A stretch of DNA of 30,686 nt, taken from NCBI GenBank assembly GCA_035571275.1, contig DATMKQ010000267.1, positions 1 to 30,686 of the forward strand, given 5' to 3'. The position numbers and the translations under genes are program-made. This document shows positions 18,023 to 25,547 of this stretch, piece by piece. Position 1 is the first letter of the stretch. Each line of letters opens with the position of its first letter. The notes beneath the pieces were generated by a model, which did not search any database, was not told the DNA's origin, and worked only from the letters and a program-made list of their open reading frames with translations. The DNA comes from Trebonia sp035571275. GTDB lineage: Bacteria > Actinomycetota > Actinomycetes > Streptosporangiales > Streptosporangiaceae.

Positions 18023-18062
18023 CATGGTCCGGCCGGGACACGGGTGCCCCGGCCGGACCATG
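18023..18062 (-). terminator. 15-bp perfect hairpin after the binding-protein gene
   Basis: The arm starting CATGGTCCGGCCGGG (18023-18037) pairs perfectly with 18048-18062, and three further pairs can form inside the loop. It begins 27 nt after the binding-protein stop and precedes the first ATPase gene. No T-run follows. In binding-protein importers such a structure commonly stabilises the upstream message or limits read-through, giving excess binding protein; that role is inferred here. Confidence 0.65.
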
Positions 18063-18089
18063 CGCTGTTTGTCTACCAACCTGGTACGG

Positions 18090-19991
18090 TCAGCCGTTCG
18101 TCAGGTAGACGTTGGTGATGTCGGGGTCACCGATGTTCGGCGAGAAGATCGCCGTCTGGTAGGTTTGCCCGTTCGGCAGCACACCGCGAACCCGGGTGCT
18201 GGCGATCTGCGGGAAGTTCTGGCTCATGATGGGCACGATCGCCGCGTCCTTCATGATCTGCTCGTCCGCAGCGTGCCAGAAGACCCCGGCCTGGGTGGGC
18301 GTGGCGGCCGCCTCGGCCTTCGTGATGTCCGAGTTCACCGTCGCGTTGTCGTAGCAGCCGTCGTTGACCGTGTTGACCACGCAGTTCGGGCCCTGGAACA
18401 GCGCCTGGATGACGGTACGGCCGTTGTTGCCGAACCAGTCAGGGATCCAGCCCGCCTGACCCATGTCCCACGTGCCGGCCTTGTTGTTCTCCGGCGCGTT
18501 GCCCAGGTCCACGAAGAACGAAGAGCCGGGCTCGCCCTTGCCGTTCAGCGTGATCCCGCAGTTGGCGAGCGACGCCTGGATCGACTCGAAGATCCGGGTG
18601 TTGACCGAGTCGTTGGCGTACAGGTAGTTGAGCGTGAGACCGTGCGGGAAGCCGGCCTTGGACAGGTCGGACTTGCACGTCGTGTCGTCGCCCTGCCCGT
18701 TGGCATCGGGGTACAGGTTCGTGTTCTGGTAGCCGACGTTGCCCGGCGGGATGACCGTGTTGATGATCGAGGCCACCTGCGGGCCGCCAGCGGCCTTGAT
18801 CACGGCGCTCTTGTCCAGGCCGTATTCGATGGCCTGGCGGACGAGCAGATTCTGGATGGCCCCGCCCTGGTTCGGGCTGCGCAGGTTGAACACGATGTAC
18901 GGCACCGTGCTCGACCACGGGTAGTCCACGTAGTTCGGGATCTTGGACGCGGCCAGCGACGGGATCGACGTCGGGTTGACGCCGGTGTCGTTGGTCAGGT
19001 CCTCGGTGCCGGCCTGGATGTCCGACAGCTGGGTCTGCGCCGAGGCGACGCCGTCGGTGAGCACGATCTCGTTCACGTACTGGTTCCGCAGGCTGTCCGT
19101 GGACTTGCTCCACGCCGGGTTGCGGGTGAGCGTGATCGACTTGCCGGCCACGTACGAGCTGACCGAGTACGGGCCGTCGGAGACCAGGTGCTGGTCAAGC
19201 TGCAGGCTGTTCGGCACGTAGCTGTCGTACTCGACCGGGCGCGCGGACGCGAACGGCATCGCCAGCATGTAAATGAAGTCGCTGGCCGGCGCCATCAGCG
19301 TGAACTGCAGCGTGCTCGCGTTGATCGCCTTAATGCCAGAGATGCTGTGCGAGTTCTGGAAGGCGGCGATGTTCGCGGCCGTCGGCGGCTCCTTCTTCGC
19401 GTTGGCGAAGAAGGCGGTCTCCTCGGTGGAGTACGCCGTGAGGCCCTTGATCGTGCTGGTGTAGTAACCCGGGTTGCCGACCGGGCTGACCGGGTTGAAG
19501 AACGCCTTGAACTCACGGATGAAGTCATCCGCCGTCACCTGGCGGGCCGGGGTGGTGTCCCACATCACGCCTGGCTTGATGTGGAACGTGTACACGGTGC
19601 CGCCGCCGGTGATGCCACCGTTGGCCGCGGTGGGAACTTCGGTGGCGATGTCGGGCACCGGCGTGATGTCCTCTTGCCACTGGGTGCTGCTCGTGGACAG
19701 GGCCGGCCACGACGGGTAACTCACGAGCTGGCGAGTGTAAGCGCGCTCGATTTCGTAGTCCGCCGTGTAGTACGCCGAGACTGTATCCATGTGGTCGGGG
19801 CCGGCGTTTGCGACGATGTTCAGCGTCCCGCCGCTTACGGGTTTCGCGCTGCTGGACGATGGCGTGCTAGACGAACCCGTCGACGTCGACGTCGATGACG
19901 GCGACGACGGCGAGCTCGAGCAAGCTGCTAGGCCGATGGCGGCGGTCGCCGCCACGGCGAGTCCAGCTACACGCTTGGACACTCTGGTCAT
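18090..19991 (-). CDS. peptide-binding lipoprotein of the ABC importer (SBP family 5)
   Basis: An extracellular solute-binding lipoprotein of 633 residues that captures peptides for the importer encoded downstream. The signal peptide MTRVSKRVAGLAVAATAAIG ends in a lipobox (LAAC), after which Cys is lipidated. A Ser/Thr/Pro linker follows, then SGGTLNIVANAGPDHMDTV and the family signature YTFHIKPGVMWDTTPARQVTADDFIREFK. The length is above the usual 500-560 residues. ATG 19991 is favoured because AAGGAA lies 8 nt upstream; ATG 19997 would add two residues but leaves almost no spacing. It is the first gene of the operon, behind a 369-nt non-coding region. Confidence 0.93.
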   Translation of the reverse strand: MTRVSKRVAGLAVAATAAIGLAACSSSPSSPSSTSTSTGSSSTPSSSSAKPVSGGTLNIVANAGPDHMDTVSAYYTADYEIERAYTRQLVSYPSWPALSTSSTQWQEDITPVPDIATEVPTAANGGITGGGTVYTFHIKPGVMWDTTPARQVTADDFIREFKAFFNPVSPVGNPGYYTSTIKGLTAYSTEETAFFANAKKEPPTAANIAAFQNSHSISGIKAINASTLQFTLMAPASDFIYMLAMPFASARPVEYDSYVPNSLQLDQHLVSDGPYSVSSYVAGKSITLTRNPAWSKSTDSLRNQYVNEIVLTDGVASAQTQLSDIQAGTEDLTNDTGVNPTSIPSLAASKIPNYVDYPWSSTVPYIVFNLRSPNQGGAIQNLLVRQAIEYGLDKSAVIKAAGGPQVASIINTVIPPGNVGYQNTNLYPDANGQGDDTTCKSDLSKAGFPHGLTLNYLYANDSVNTRIFESIQASLANCGITLNGKGEPGSSFFVDLGNAPENNKAGTWDMGQAGWIPDWFGNNGRTVIQALFQGPNCVVNTVNDGCYDNATVNSDITKAEAAATPTQAGVFWHAADEQIMKDAAIVPIMSQNFPQIASTRVRGVLPNGQTYQTAIFSPNIGDPDITNVYLTNG

Positions 19992-20082
19992 GGGCATGTT
20001 CCTTTTTGGTCTTCTCAGGTCAGGCTGGAGCTGGGCAGCCCTCGTGGCGGCCAGGTCCTCGCGATCACTGCCTACCGGAGAG

Positions 20083-20110
20083 ATTGTGCGCTACGGGCCG
20101 AGAATTCCAA
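20083..20110 (-). promoter_or_regulatory. candidate proximal promoter of the importer
   Basis: TTGGAA (20105-20110), 16 nt, CACAAT (20083-20088) on the minus strand, about 90 nt before the binding-protein start. Confidence 0.3.
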
Positions 20111-20168
20111 CCCAAAATGAGGGTCGTGGCCCGATTGTGATATAAATCGTCCTCGATTGTCATGCGGA

Positions 20169-20184
20169 GTAACACAGTTGTTAC
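20169..20184. promoter_or_regulatory. operator-like palindrome GTAACA-N4-TGTTAC
   Basis: GTAACACAGTTGTTAC is a perfect 6-bp inverted repeat with a 4-bp centre, lying between the two candidate importer promoters. It has the size and symmetry of a binding site for a dimeric helix-turn-helix regulator. No regulator gene is adjacent. Confidence 0.4.
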
Positions 20185-20223
20185 AGATGGGAGGTTTGTT
20201 GCCCAGCATCCCCAAAGAGATAG

Positions 20224-20253
20224 ATTTTACGGGAGACCATGTCCTGGACGCAA
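20224..20253 (-). promoter_or_regulatory. candidate distal promoter of the importer
   Basis: TTGCGT (20248-20253), 18 nt, TAAAAT (20224-20229) on the minus strand. The -10 box is close to consensus, which is rare in this GC-rich sequence. Confidence 0.4.
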
Positions 20254-20360
20254 GGGCTTCCGTGAGGCTCTAGTGACGCAGGTGACACTTCGTAATCGAA
20301 CGTTTGCGCACATCATTCAACGGTCTGCGCGCGGATGGCGCAGAATCGGTCAAATAGGGG

Positions 20361-20918
20361 TCAGATACCGCGCTTGCGGAGGATCTCCTCGATGTCGCGC
20401 AGGTCGTCGTCAACCGGCGCGCCTGACTTGCCCTGGCGCTTAGCGGGCGCGGTCTTCGCGGGCTCAGCGCTCCTGGCGGCCGGCAGGGCGGCGGTGGCGT
20501 TCGCCGCGTCGGCGGCGGACGAAGCGCGGACGGCCGTCGGCGGCGCCAGGCCCTGTTGCGACCCGGCAGCGGCCGACTTCTGCTCGGCCCGCGAGGCTGC
20601 CTTGAGCTTAGCCGCCTTCCGGCGCTTGCGTCCTCCGGTCGCCGTGAACAGCAGGGCCGCGGCCCCGGCCACGGCGATGCCCGCCCACTTCACCGGCGAG
20701 AACACGAACCCGGTGGCGAAGTCCCCTATCGCGTCGCCGATCTTCCAGAACATCTCGATCGACCCGGTCAGGTACGCGGCGATCGGCAGCAGCGACCAAG
20801 CCGCGCCGCGCAGCATCGCGCGGTTCCCGCGGCGCCGACCGACGTAGTAGGTCAGGACCAGCCCGAACCCGGTAAGCACCGCGCATATCGGGAGCCAGAA
20901 GATACTGCTGTAGCCCAT
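20361..20918 (-). CDS. small actinobacterial membrane protein of unknown function
   Basis: A 185-residue protein with three N-terminal hydrophobic segments (SIFWLPICAVLTGFGLVLTY, WSLLPIAAYLTGSIEMFW and WAGIAVAGAAALLFTAT). A basic, Ala-rich, probably disordered region follows (about residues 100-165), ending in a charged helix DDDLRDIEEILRKRGI. This layout, including the terminal acidic-basic helix, recurs in uncharacterised proteins near metH in actinomycetes, as far as I recall; no function is assigned. ATG 20918 was chosen because AGGGAGG lies 6-7 nt upstream. It is 99 nt downstream of the HAD phosphatase gene on the same strand. Confidence 0.75.
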   Translation of the reverse strand: MGYSSIFWLPICAVLTGFGLVLTYYVGRRRGNRAMLRGAAWSLLPIAAYLTGSIEMFWKIGDAIGDFATGFVFSPVKWAGIAVAGAAALLFTATGGRKRRKAAKLKAASRAEQKSAAAGSQQGLAPPTAVRASSAADAANATAALPAARSAEPAKTAPAKRQGKSGAPVDDDLRDIEEILRKRGI

Positions 20919-21017
20919 GTCGCGCCTCCCTGCTCCCTCCATCCTGGCATACGCGGCGGACCGCCTGGAACGCCTTAGGGCGGGCGCGGGACGGGCACTC
21001 GGCGGGTGAGGGTGGCG

Positions 21018-21671
21018 TCAGACCACCAGCCCACGGAGGGTGCCGAGCGTCACCTCGCGCAGCGACGGGACCACCAGTCGGCCCGGGGCCGACGGGATTG
21101 GCACGAGGGACGGCACCGCCAGCACACGGCATCCGGCCGCGGTGGCGGAGGCGACGCCGTTCGGCGAGTCCTCGAGGACCACGCACCGCGCGGGGTCGGC
21201 GTCGAGCAGCTTGACCGCCAGCAAGTAGGGCTCCGGGTCCGGCTTGGTCGCCGTCACGTCCTCGGCGCACACCGTCACAGGGAACGTCATCCCTGTGCTG
21301 TCGAGCACCGCCTCGGCGAACACCCGCTGCGAGGAGGTCACCAGCCCGTACGGCACGTCCGCCGCCCGCACCGCGGCGAGCAGTTCCCGCACGCCCGGCC
21401 GCACCACCACCTGTCCGTCCCGCACCCGTTCGAGCATGCCGGCGATCATCCAGCGCTCGACGGTCCGCGGCGGCGCCGGCCTGGTCGCCTTGGCGAGCAG
21501 ATAGCTGACCGTCCGGGCCATGCTGCCGCCGAGCAGCGCCTCCTGATCCTGCGGTGTCCACGGCGCGCCGAGCCGCTCCATGACCTCCGTCTCGGTCTCC
21601 AGCCACAGCGGCTCGGTGTCCACGAGCAGCCCGTCCATGTCGAACAGGACCGCAGCGAGTACATCCGTCAC
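21018..21671 (-). CDS. HAD-superfamily phosphatase (subfamily IA)
   Basis: A 217-residue haloacid-dehalogenase-type phosphatase or phosphomutase. Motif I is LFDMDGLLVDTEP (nucleophile Asp11, acid/base Asp13), motif II LVTSSQ, motif III Lys in TKPDPEPYL and motif IV LEDSPNG. A helical cap sits between motifs I and II (about residues 16-90), as in beta-phosphoglucomutase and sugar-phosphate phosphatases, so a small phosphorylated metabolite is likely but not identifiable. GTG 21671 is preferred because GGAGG lies 6 nt upstream; TTG 21677 would leave about one nucleotide of spacing. It follows metH by 201 nt on the same strand. Confidence 0.85.
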   Translation of the reverse strand: MTDVLAAVLFDMDGLLVDTEPLWLETETEVMERLGAPWTPQDQEALLGGSMARTVSYLLAKATRPAPPRTVERWMIAGMLERVRDGQVVVRPGVRELLAAVRAADVPYGLVTSSQRVFAEAVLDSTGMTFPVTVCAEDVTATKPDPEPYLLAVKLLDADPARCVVLEDSPNGVASATAAGCRVLAVPSLVPIPSAPGRLVVPSLREVTLGTLRGLVV

Positions 21672-21780
21672 AGACAACCTCCAGAAGCACCATCATTAGC
21701 TTCGCGGCCCAGGAGCCGCGTACTCCATCATCGCCCGCCGCGACGGGGAGGGCGGAACTGCCTGCCAACATCGTGAAGAG

Positions 21781-21848
21781 TGCATAAAGACTTCCGGAAA
21801 GCCGACCAATCCAGTCTGGTTTGCCGCACGCCTATATATATAAGGTGC
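21781..21848 (-). promoter_or_regulatory. AT-island and candidate promoter before the HAD gene
   Basis: The region contains an alternating TATATATATA tract (about 21833-21843) flanked by CGCAC/GTGCG arms, a near-palindrome CCAGTCTGG (21811-21819), and TTGGTC (21804-21809) 17 nt from TATGCA (21781-21786) on the minus strand. It separates metH from the HAD gene and probably gives the latter its own promoter. The TA tract stands out in a GC-rich genome. Confidence 0.35.
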
Positions 21849-21872
21849 GTTTCCCGATACGGCGCGGGCCGG

Positions 21873-24800
21873 TCAGACGCTGAAGTACTTCGCCGCCGGG
21901 TGGTGGACGACGATCGCGTCGGTGGACTGCTCGGGATGCAGTTGCATCTCCTCGGAGAGCTGCACGCCGATGCGTTCTGGCGCCAGCAGGCGGGCGATCT
22001 TGGCGCGGTCCGCCAGGTCCGGGCAGGCCGGGTAGCCTATCGAATACCTGGCGCCCTGGTAGCGGACGCTGAAGAACCCGTCAAGGTCGGCCGGGTCCGC
22101 CGCGTCAATGCCGAGCTCGCGCCGCACCCGCACGTGCCAGTACTCCGCGAGCGCCTCGGTGAGCTGCACCGAGAGCCCGTGCAGTTCGAGGTACTCGCGG
22201 TAGGCGTTCTTCGCGAACAGCTCGGCGGTCGCCCCGGACACGGCCGGCCCCATCGTGGCCAGCTGGAACGCGATCACGTCGGTCTGGCCAGACGAGGCGG
22301 GCCGGAAGTAGTCCGCCAGGCACAGTCGGGCATCACGCCGCTGTCGCGGGAACGTGAACCGCTCGAGCTCCTCCCCCGACTCCGACAGCACGATCAGGTC
22401 GTTCCCCTCGCTGGCGCAGCGGAAGTAGCCGTACACCACGGCGGCTTGCAGCAGGCCCTCGGTCTGCGCCCGCTCCAGCCACATCCGCAGCCGCGGCCGT
22501 CCCTCGGTCTCCACCAGTTCCTCGTAGTCCGGCCCGCCCGCCTTCCTGGACGGCTTGAGACCCCACTGCCCCATGAACGTGGCTCGCTCATCCAGGTACG
22601 CGCCGTACTCCGCGAGCGGCAGCCCCTTCACCACTCGCGTCCCCCAGAATGGCGGCTCGGGCACGGGGTTCTCATGAGATATGTCAGAACGGACCGTGGC
22701 GTCTGTGACGGGCACGTCGTCCCACTCCATCGGGGCGGTCGCCCGGACCCGGCGCTCACGCAGCTCAGGAAGCTTCGCGCCGGGGTCGCCGCGCTTGACG
22801 GCCATCGCGGCGTTCATCAGCCGCAGCCCCTCGAACGCGTCGCGCGCGTAGCGGACGTCGCCCTCGAACAGCGCCGCCAGGTCCTGCTCCACGTAGGCGC
22901 GGGTGAGCGCGGCGCCGCCGAGCAGTACCGGCCACCGGCCGGCCAGCCCGCGCGAGTTGAGCTCGGCGAGGTTGTCCCGCATCACCACGGTCGACTTCAC
23001 CAGCAGGCCGGACATGCCGATGACGTCCGCGCCGCGGTCCTCGGCGGCACTGATGATCGCGGAGATCGGCTGCTTGATGCCGATGTTGACCACTTGGTAG
23101 CCGTTGTTGGACAAGATGATGTCGACCAGGTTCTTGCCGATGTCGTGGACATCGCCCCTGACCGTGGCGAGCACGATCGTGCCGCGCCCCGCCGCGTCCG
23201 ACCGCTCCATGTGCGGCTCCAGATAGCCGACCGCGGACTTCATCACCTCGGCGGACTGCAGCACGAACGGCAGCTGCATCTGCCCGGAGCCGAACAGGTC
23301 GCCGACCGTCTTCATGCCCTCGAGCAGCACCTCGTTGATGATCTCCAGGGCGGGCCGCTCGGCGAGTGCCGCGTCCAGGTCGGCCTCGAGGCCGGCGCGC
23401 TCGCCGTCCACGATCCGCCGCTTCAGCCGCTCCCACAGCGGCAGGGCCGCGAGCTCGGCGGCGCGGTCCGCCTTGGCCGAGGTGGCGTCGACGCCCTCGA
23501 ACATCTCCAGCATCCGCTGCAGCGGGTCGTAGCCGTCCCGCCGCCGGTCGTAGACGAGGTCCATCGCCACCTGGCGCTGCTCGTCGGGGATCCGGGCGAG
23601 CGGCACGATCTTGGACGGGTGCACGATCGCGGAGTCCAGGCCAACCCGCACGCACTCGGCGAGGAACACCGAGTTCAGCACGGCCCGCGCGGCGGGCTTG
23701 AGCCCGAACGACACGTTGGATACGCCCAGCGTGGTCTGCACGTCCGGATAGCGGCGCTTCAGCGCGGAGATCGCCTCGATCGTCTCCAGCGCGTCCCGCC
23801 TGGTCTCCTCCTGGCCGGTCGAGATCGGGAACGTCAGGCAGTCGACGATGATGTCCGACAGCCGCATTCCCCAGTTCTTCGTGAGGTCCTCGATCAGCCG
23901 GGTGGCGACCGCGAGCTTCCACTCGGCGGTGCGCGCCTGCCCGCGCTCGTCGATGGTCAGCGCGATGACCGCCGCGCCGTGCTCGCGGATGAGAGGCATC
24001 ACCCGGGCGATCCGCGAGTCCGGCCCGTCGCCGTCCTCGTAGTTCACCGAGTTGACGACCGAGCGGCCGCCGATCAGCTCCAGGCCCGCCTCGATCACCG
24101 CGGGCTCGGTCGAGTCGAGAACCAGCGGCAGCGTCGCCGCGGTGGCCAGCCGTCCGGCGATCTCGCGCATGTCGGCGACGCCGTCCCGGCCGACGTAGTC
24201 GATGCAGACATCGAGCAGGTGCGCGCCGTCGCGGGTCTGGCTGCGCGCGATCGCCACGCAGTCCTCGAAGCGGTCCTCGATCATCGCCTCGCGGAACGCC
24301 TTCGACCCGTTGGCGTTGGTCCGCTCGCCGATCGCGAGGAACGCGGTGTCCTGGCGGAACGGCACGTGCGCGTACAGCGATGCCACCCCGGGCTCGGGCC
24401 GGGGGCGGCGCGGGGTCAGCGGGCGACCGCCGGGCCGACGGGTGCCGAGCCGCCCGACCAGGGCGGCCACGTGCGCGGGCGTGGTGCCGCAGCAGCCGCC
24501 GACCAGCGAGAGCCCGAACTCGCTGACGAACCGCTCGTGCGCTTGCGCCAGCTCGTCCGGCGTCAGCGGATAATAGGCGCCGTGGGAGGTCAGCTCAGGC
24601 AGGCCCGCGTTCGGCTCGCACGAGACAGGGATCCGCGAGTGCGCGGCGAGGTAGCGCAGGTGCTCGCTCATCTCGCCAGGCCCGGTCGCGCAGTTCAGGC
24701 CGATCATGTCGATGCCCAGCGGTTCGAGCGCGGTCAGCGCGGCGCCGATCTCGCTGCCGAGCAGCATCGTGCCTGTCGTCTCGATGGTCAGCTGCGCGAT

Positions 24801-25397
24801 GACGAGCGCGTGCGGCGCGACCGCCGCCACGGCCCGTTTCGAGCCGATGATCGCGGCCTTCGCCTGCAGCAGGTCCGGGCAGGTCTCGATGATCAGCGCG
24901 TCCGCGCCGCCGCGCAGCAGCCCCGCGGCGTTCTCGAAGTAGGAGTCGCGCAGCTCGCGGAAGGTGACATGGCCGAGTGTCGGCAGCTTGGTCCCTGGGC
25001 CGATCGAGCCGAGCACCCAGCGCGGCACCCCGTCGGCGGCGGTGAACTCGTCGGCGACCTCGCGGGCGAGCCGCGCGCCGGACTGCGAAAGTTCCGTTAT
25101 CTGCGCCGCGATCCCGTACTCGCCCAGGTTGCCCAGGTTCGCCCCGAACGTGTTCGTGGTAATACAGTCGGCCCCCGCGTCCAGGTACGCCCGGTGCACC
25201 GACCGGATAATGTCCGGCCGTGTCACGTTCAGGACCTCGTTGCAGCCCTCGTGACCACGGAAGTCCGCGGCCGTCGCATCACTGGCCTGGAGCATTGTCC
25301 CCATCGCCCCGTCCGCGACGACGACACGCTCGGCGAGCGCGGAGCGCAACGCACCAGCCCGTTCGGTAGCCTCTTCTTTTATTACAAGCCCGTTCAT
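21873..25397 (-). CDS. metH: cobalamin-dependent methionine synthase MetH
   Basis: MetH transfers a methyl group from methyltetrahydrofolate via methylcobalamin to homocysteine. All modules are present in 1174 residues. The homocysteine domain has zinc ligands Cys236 (GLNCATG) and Cys302-303 (GGCCGTT). The pterin domain starts at about 355 (IGERTNANGSK). The cobalamin cap lies at about 640-735. The B12 domain has the axial-ligand motif DVHDIGKN (His751). The C-terminal reactivation domain (about 900-1165) has the AdoMet motif RYSIGYPACPD. ATG 25397 gives a normal N-terminus; its ribosome-binding site is weak (TTGGAA). A TATAAA box lies 20 nt upstream. No cobalamin riboswitch fits in the short upstream gap. 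It is divergent from the PAC2 gene. Confidence 0.97.
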   Translation of the reverse strand: MNGLVIKEEATERAGALRSALAERVVVADGAMGTMLQASDATAADFRGHEGCNEVLNVTRPDIIRSVHRAYLDAGADCITTNTFGANLGNLGEYGIAAQITELSQSGARLAREVADEFTAADGVPRWVLGSIGPGTKLPTLGHVTFRELRDSYFENAAGLLRGGADALIIETCPDLLQAKAAIIGSKRAVAAVAPHALVIAQLTIETTGTMLLGSEIGAALTALEPLGIDMIGLNCATGPGEMSEHLRYLAAHSRIPVSCEPNAGLPELTSHGAYYPLTPDELAQAHERFVSEFGLSLVGGCCGTTPAHVAALVGRLGTRRPGGRPLTPRRPRPEPGVASLYAHVPFRQDTAFLAIGERTNANGSKAFREAMIEDRFEDCVAIARSQTRDGAHLLDVCIDYVGRDGVADMREIAGRLATAATLPLVLDSTEPAVIEAGLELIGGRSVVNSVNYEDGDGPDSRIARVMPLIREHGAAVIALTIDERGQARTAEWKLAVATRLIEDLTKNWGMRLSDIIVDCLTFPISTGQEETRRDALETIEAISALKRRYPDVQTTLGVSNVSFGLKPAARAVLNSVFLAECVRVGLDSAIVHPSKIVPLARIPDEQRQVAMDLVYDRRRDGYDPLQRMLEMFEGVDATSAKADRAAELAALPLWERLKRRIVDGERAGLEADLDAALAERPALEIINEVLLEGMKTVGDLFGSGQMQLPFVLQSAEVMKSAVGYLEPHMERSDAAGRGTIVLATVRGDVHDIGKNLVDIILSNNGYQVVNIGIKQPISAIISAAEDRGADVIGMSGLLVKSTVVMRDNLAELNSRGLAGRWPVLLGGAALTRAYVEQDLAALFEGDVRYARDAFEGLRLMNAAMAVKRGDPGAKLPELRERRVRATAPMEWDDVPVTDATVRSDISHENPVPEPPFWGTRVVKGLPLAEYGAYLDERATFMGQWGLKPSRKAGGPDYEELVETEGRPRLRMWLERAQTEGLLQAAVVYGYFRCASEGNDLIVLSESGEELERFTFPRQRRDARLCLADYFRPASSGQTDVIAFQLATMGPAVSGATAELFAKNAYREYLELHGLSVQLTEALAEYWHVRVRRELGIDAADPADLDGFFSVRYQGARYSIGYPACPDLADRAKIARLLAPERIGVQLSEEMQLHPEQSTDAIVVHHPAAKYFSV

Positions 25398-25417
25398 AGG
25401 GTTCCAAAGTCTAGACG

Positions 25418-25423
25418 TTTATA
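25418..25423 (-). promoter_or_regulatory. -10 box TATAAA for metH
   Basis: TATAAA on the minus strand lies 20 nt before the metH ATG. TTCCCC 18 nt further upstream is a poor -35 box. The implied leader is only about 13 nt. Confidence 0.45.
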
Positions 25424-25451
25424 GCCGAGCACAAAAGATGTGGGGAAAAAA

Positions 25452-25466
25452 CTGTGTCTGACACAG
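25452..25466. promoter_or_regulatory. perfect palindrome between metH and PAC2 gene
   Basis: CTGTGTCTGACACAG has 7-bp arms around a single central base. It lies in the 135-nt region between the two divergent genes, just upstream of the metH -10 box. The GTCNGAC core resembles operators of FadR-subfamily GntR regulators, which suggests, but does not show, control of one or both genes. Confidence 0.5.
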
Positions 25467-25520
25467 GTAACGTGTCCAGGGTACGTGGCGACGTAGGCTG
25501 TAGTCAGCCAGTAGCGATCT

Positions 25521-25535
25521 GGAGGTGAAGTCATC
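25521..25535 (+). promoter_or_regulatory. strong ribosome-binding site facing an ATC codon
   Basis: GGAGG, seven nucleotides, then ATC, in frame with the PAC2 coding region. No ATG, GTG or TTG occurs in frame between the upstream TAG (25512) and GTG 25548, so the well-placed site points at ATC. Confidence 0.5.
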
Positions 25536-25547
25536 AAGTTCAGCGAC

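Larger units (their letters stand above)
19992..20360. other. 369-nt regulatory region upstream of the peptide importer
   Basis: No gene with convincing codon bias is seen. The middle (about 20100-20230) is clearly AT-richer than its surroundings. It holds two candidate minus-strand promoters, a 16-bp palindrome, and CGATTGT occurring twice about 22 nt apart (20132 and 20154 region). If the upstream promoter is used, the leader is over 200 nt long. I could not match it to a known riboswitch. Confidence 0.5.

Noticed and set aside
17991..19898. A plus-strand open frame opposite the binding-protein gene
   Set aside because: Same length and extent as the real gene, Arg/Val-rich, no motif; the minus-strand lipoprotein is unambiguous.
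20010..20217. SAM or other known riboswitch in the importer leader
   Set aside because: A GGGCAAC-like stretch was noted, but the conserved core of known classes could not be lined up by eye; left as an unassigned leader.
21780..25424. A plus-strand open frame of over 1200 codons opposite metH
   Set aside because: It mirrors metH codons, is extremely rich in Arg, His, Val, Gly and Leu without domain structure, and its length follows from GC bias at third positions. metH on the other strand is certain.
25398..25532. Cobalamin riboswitch upstream of metH
   Set aside because: The divergent gap is only 135 nt, the implied metH leader is about 13 nt, and no B12-box-like sequence is visible.
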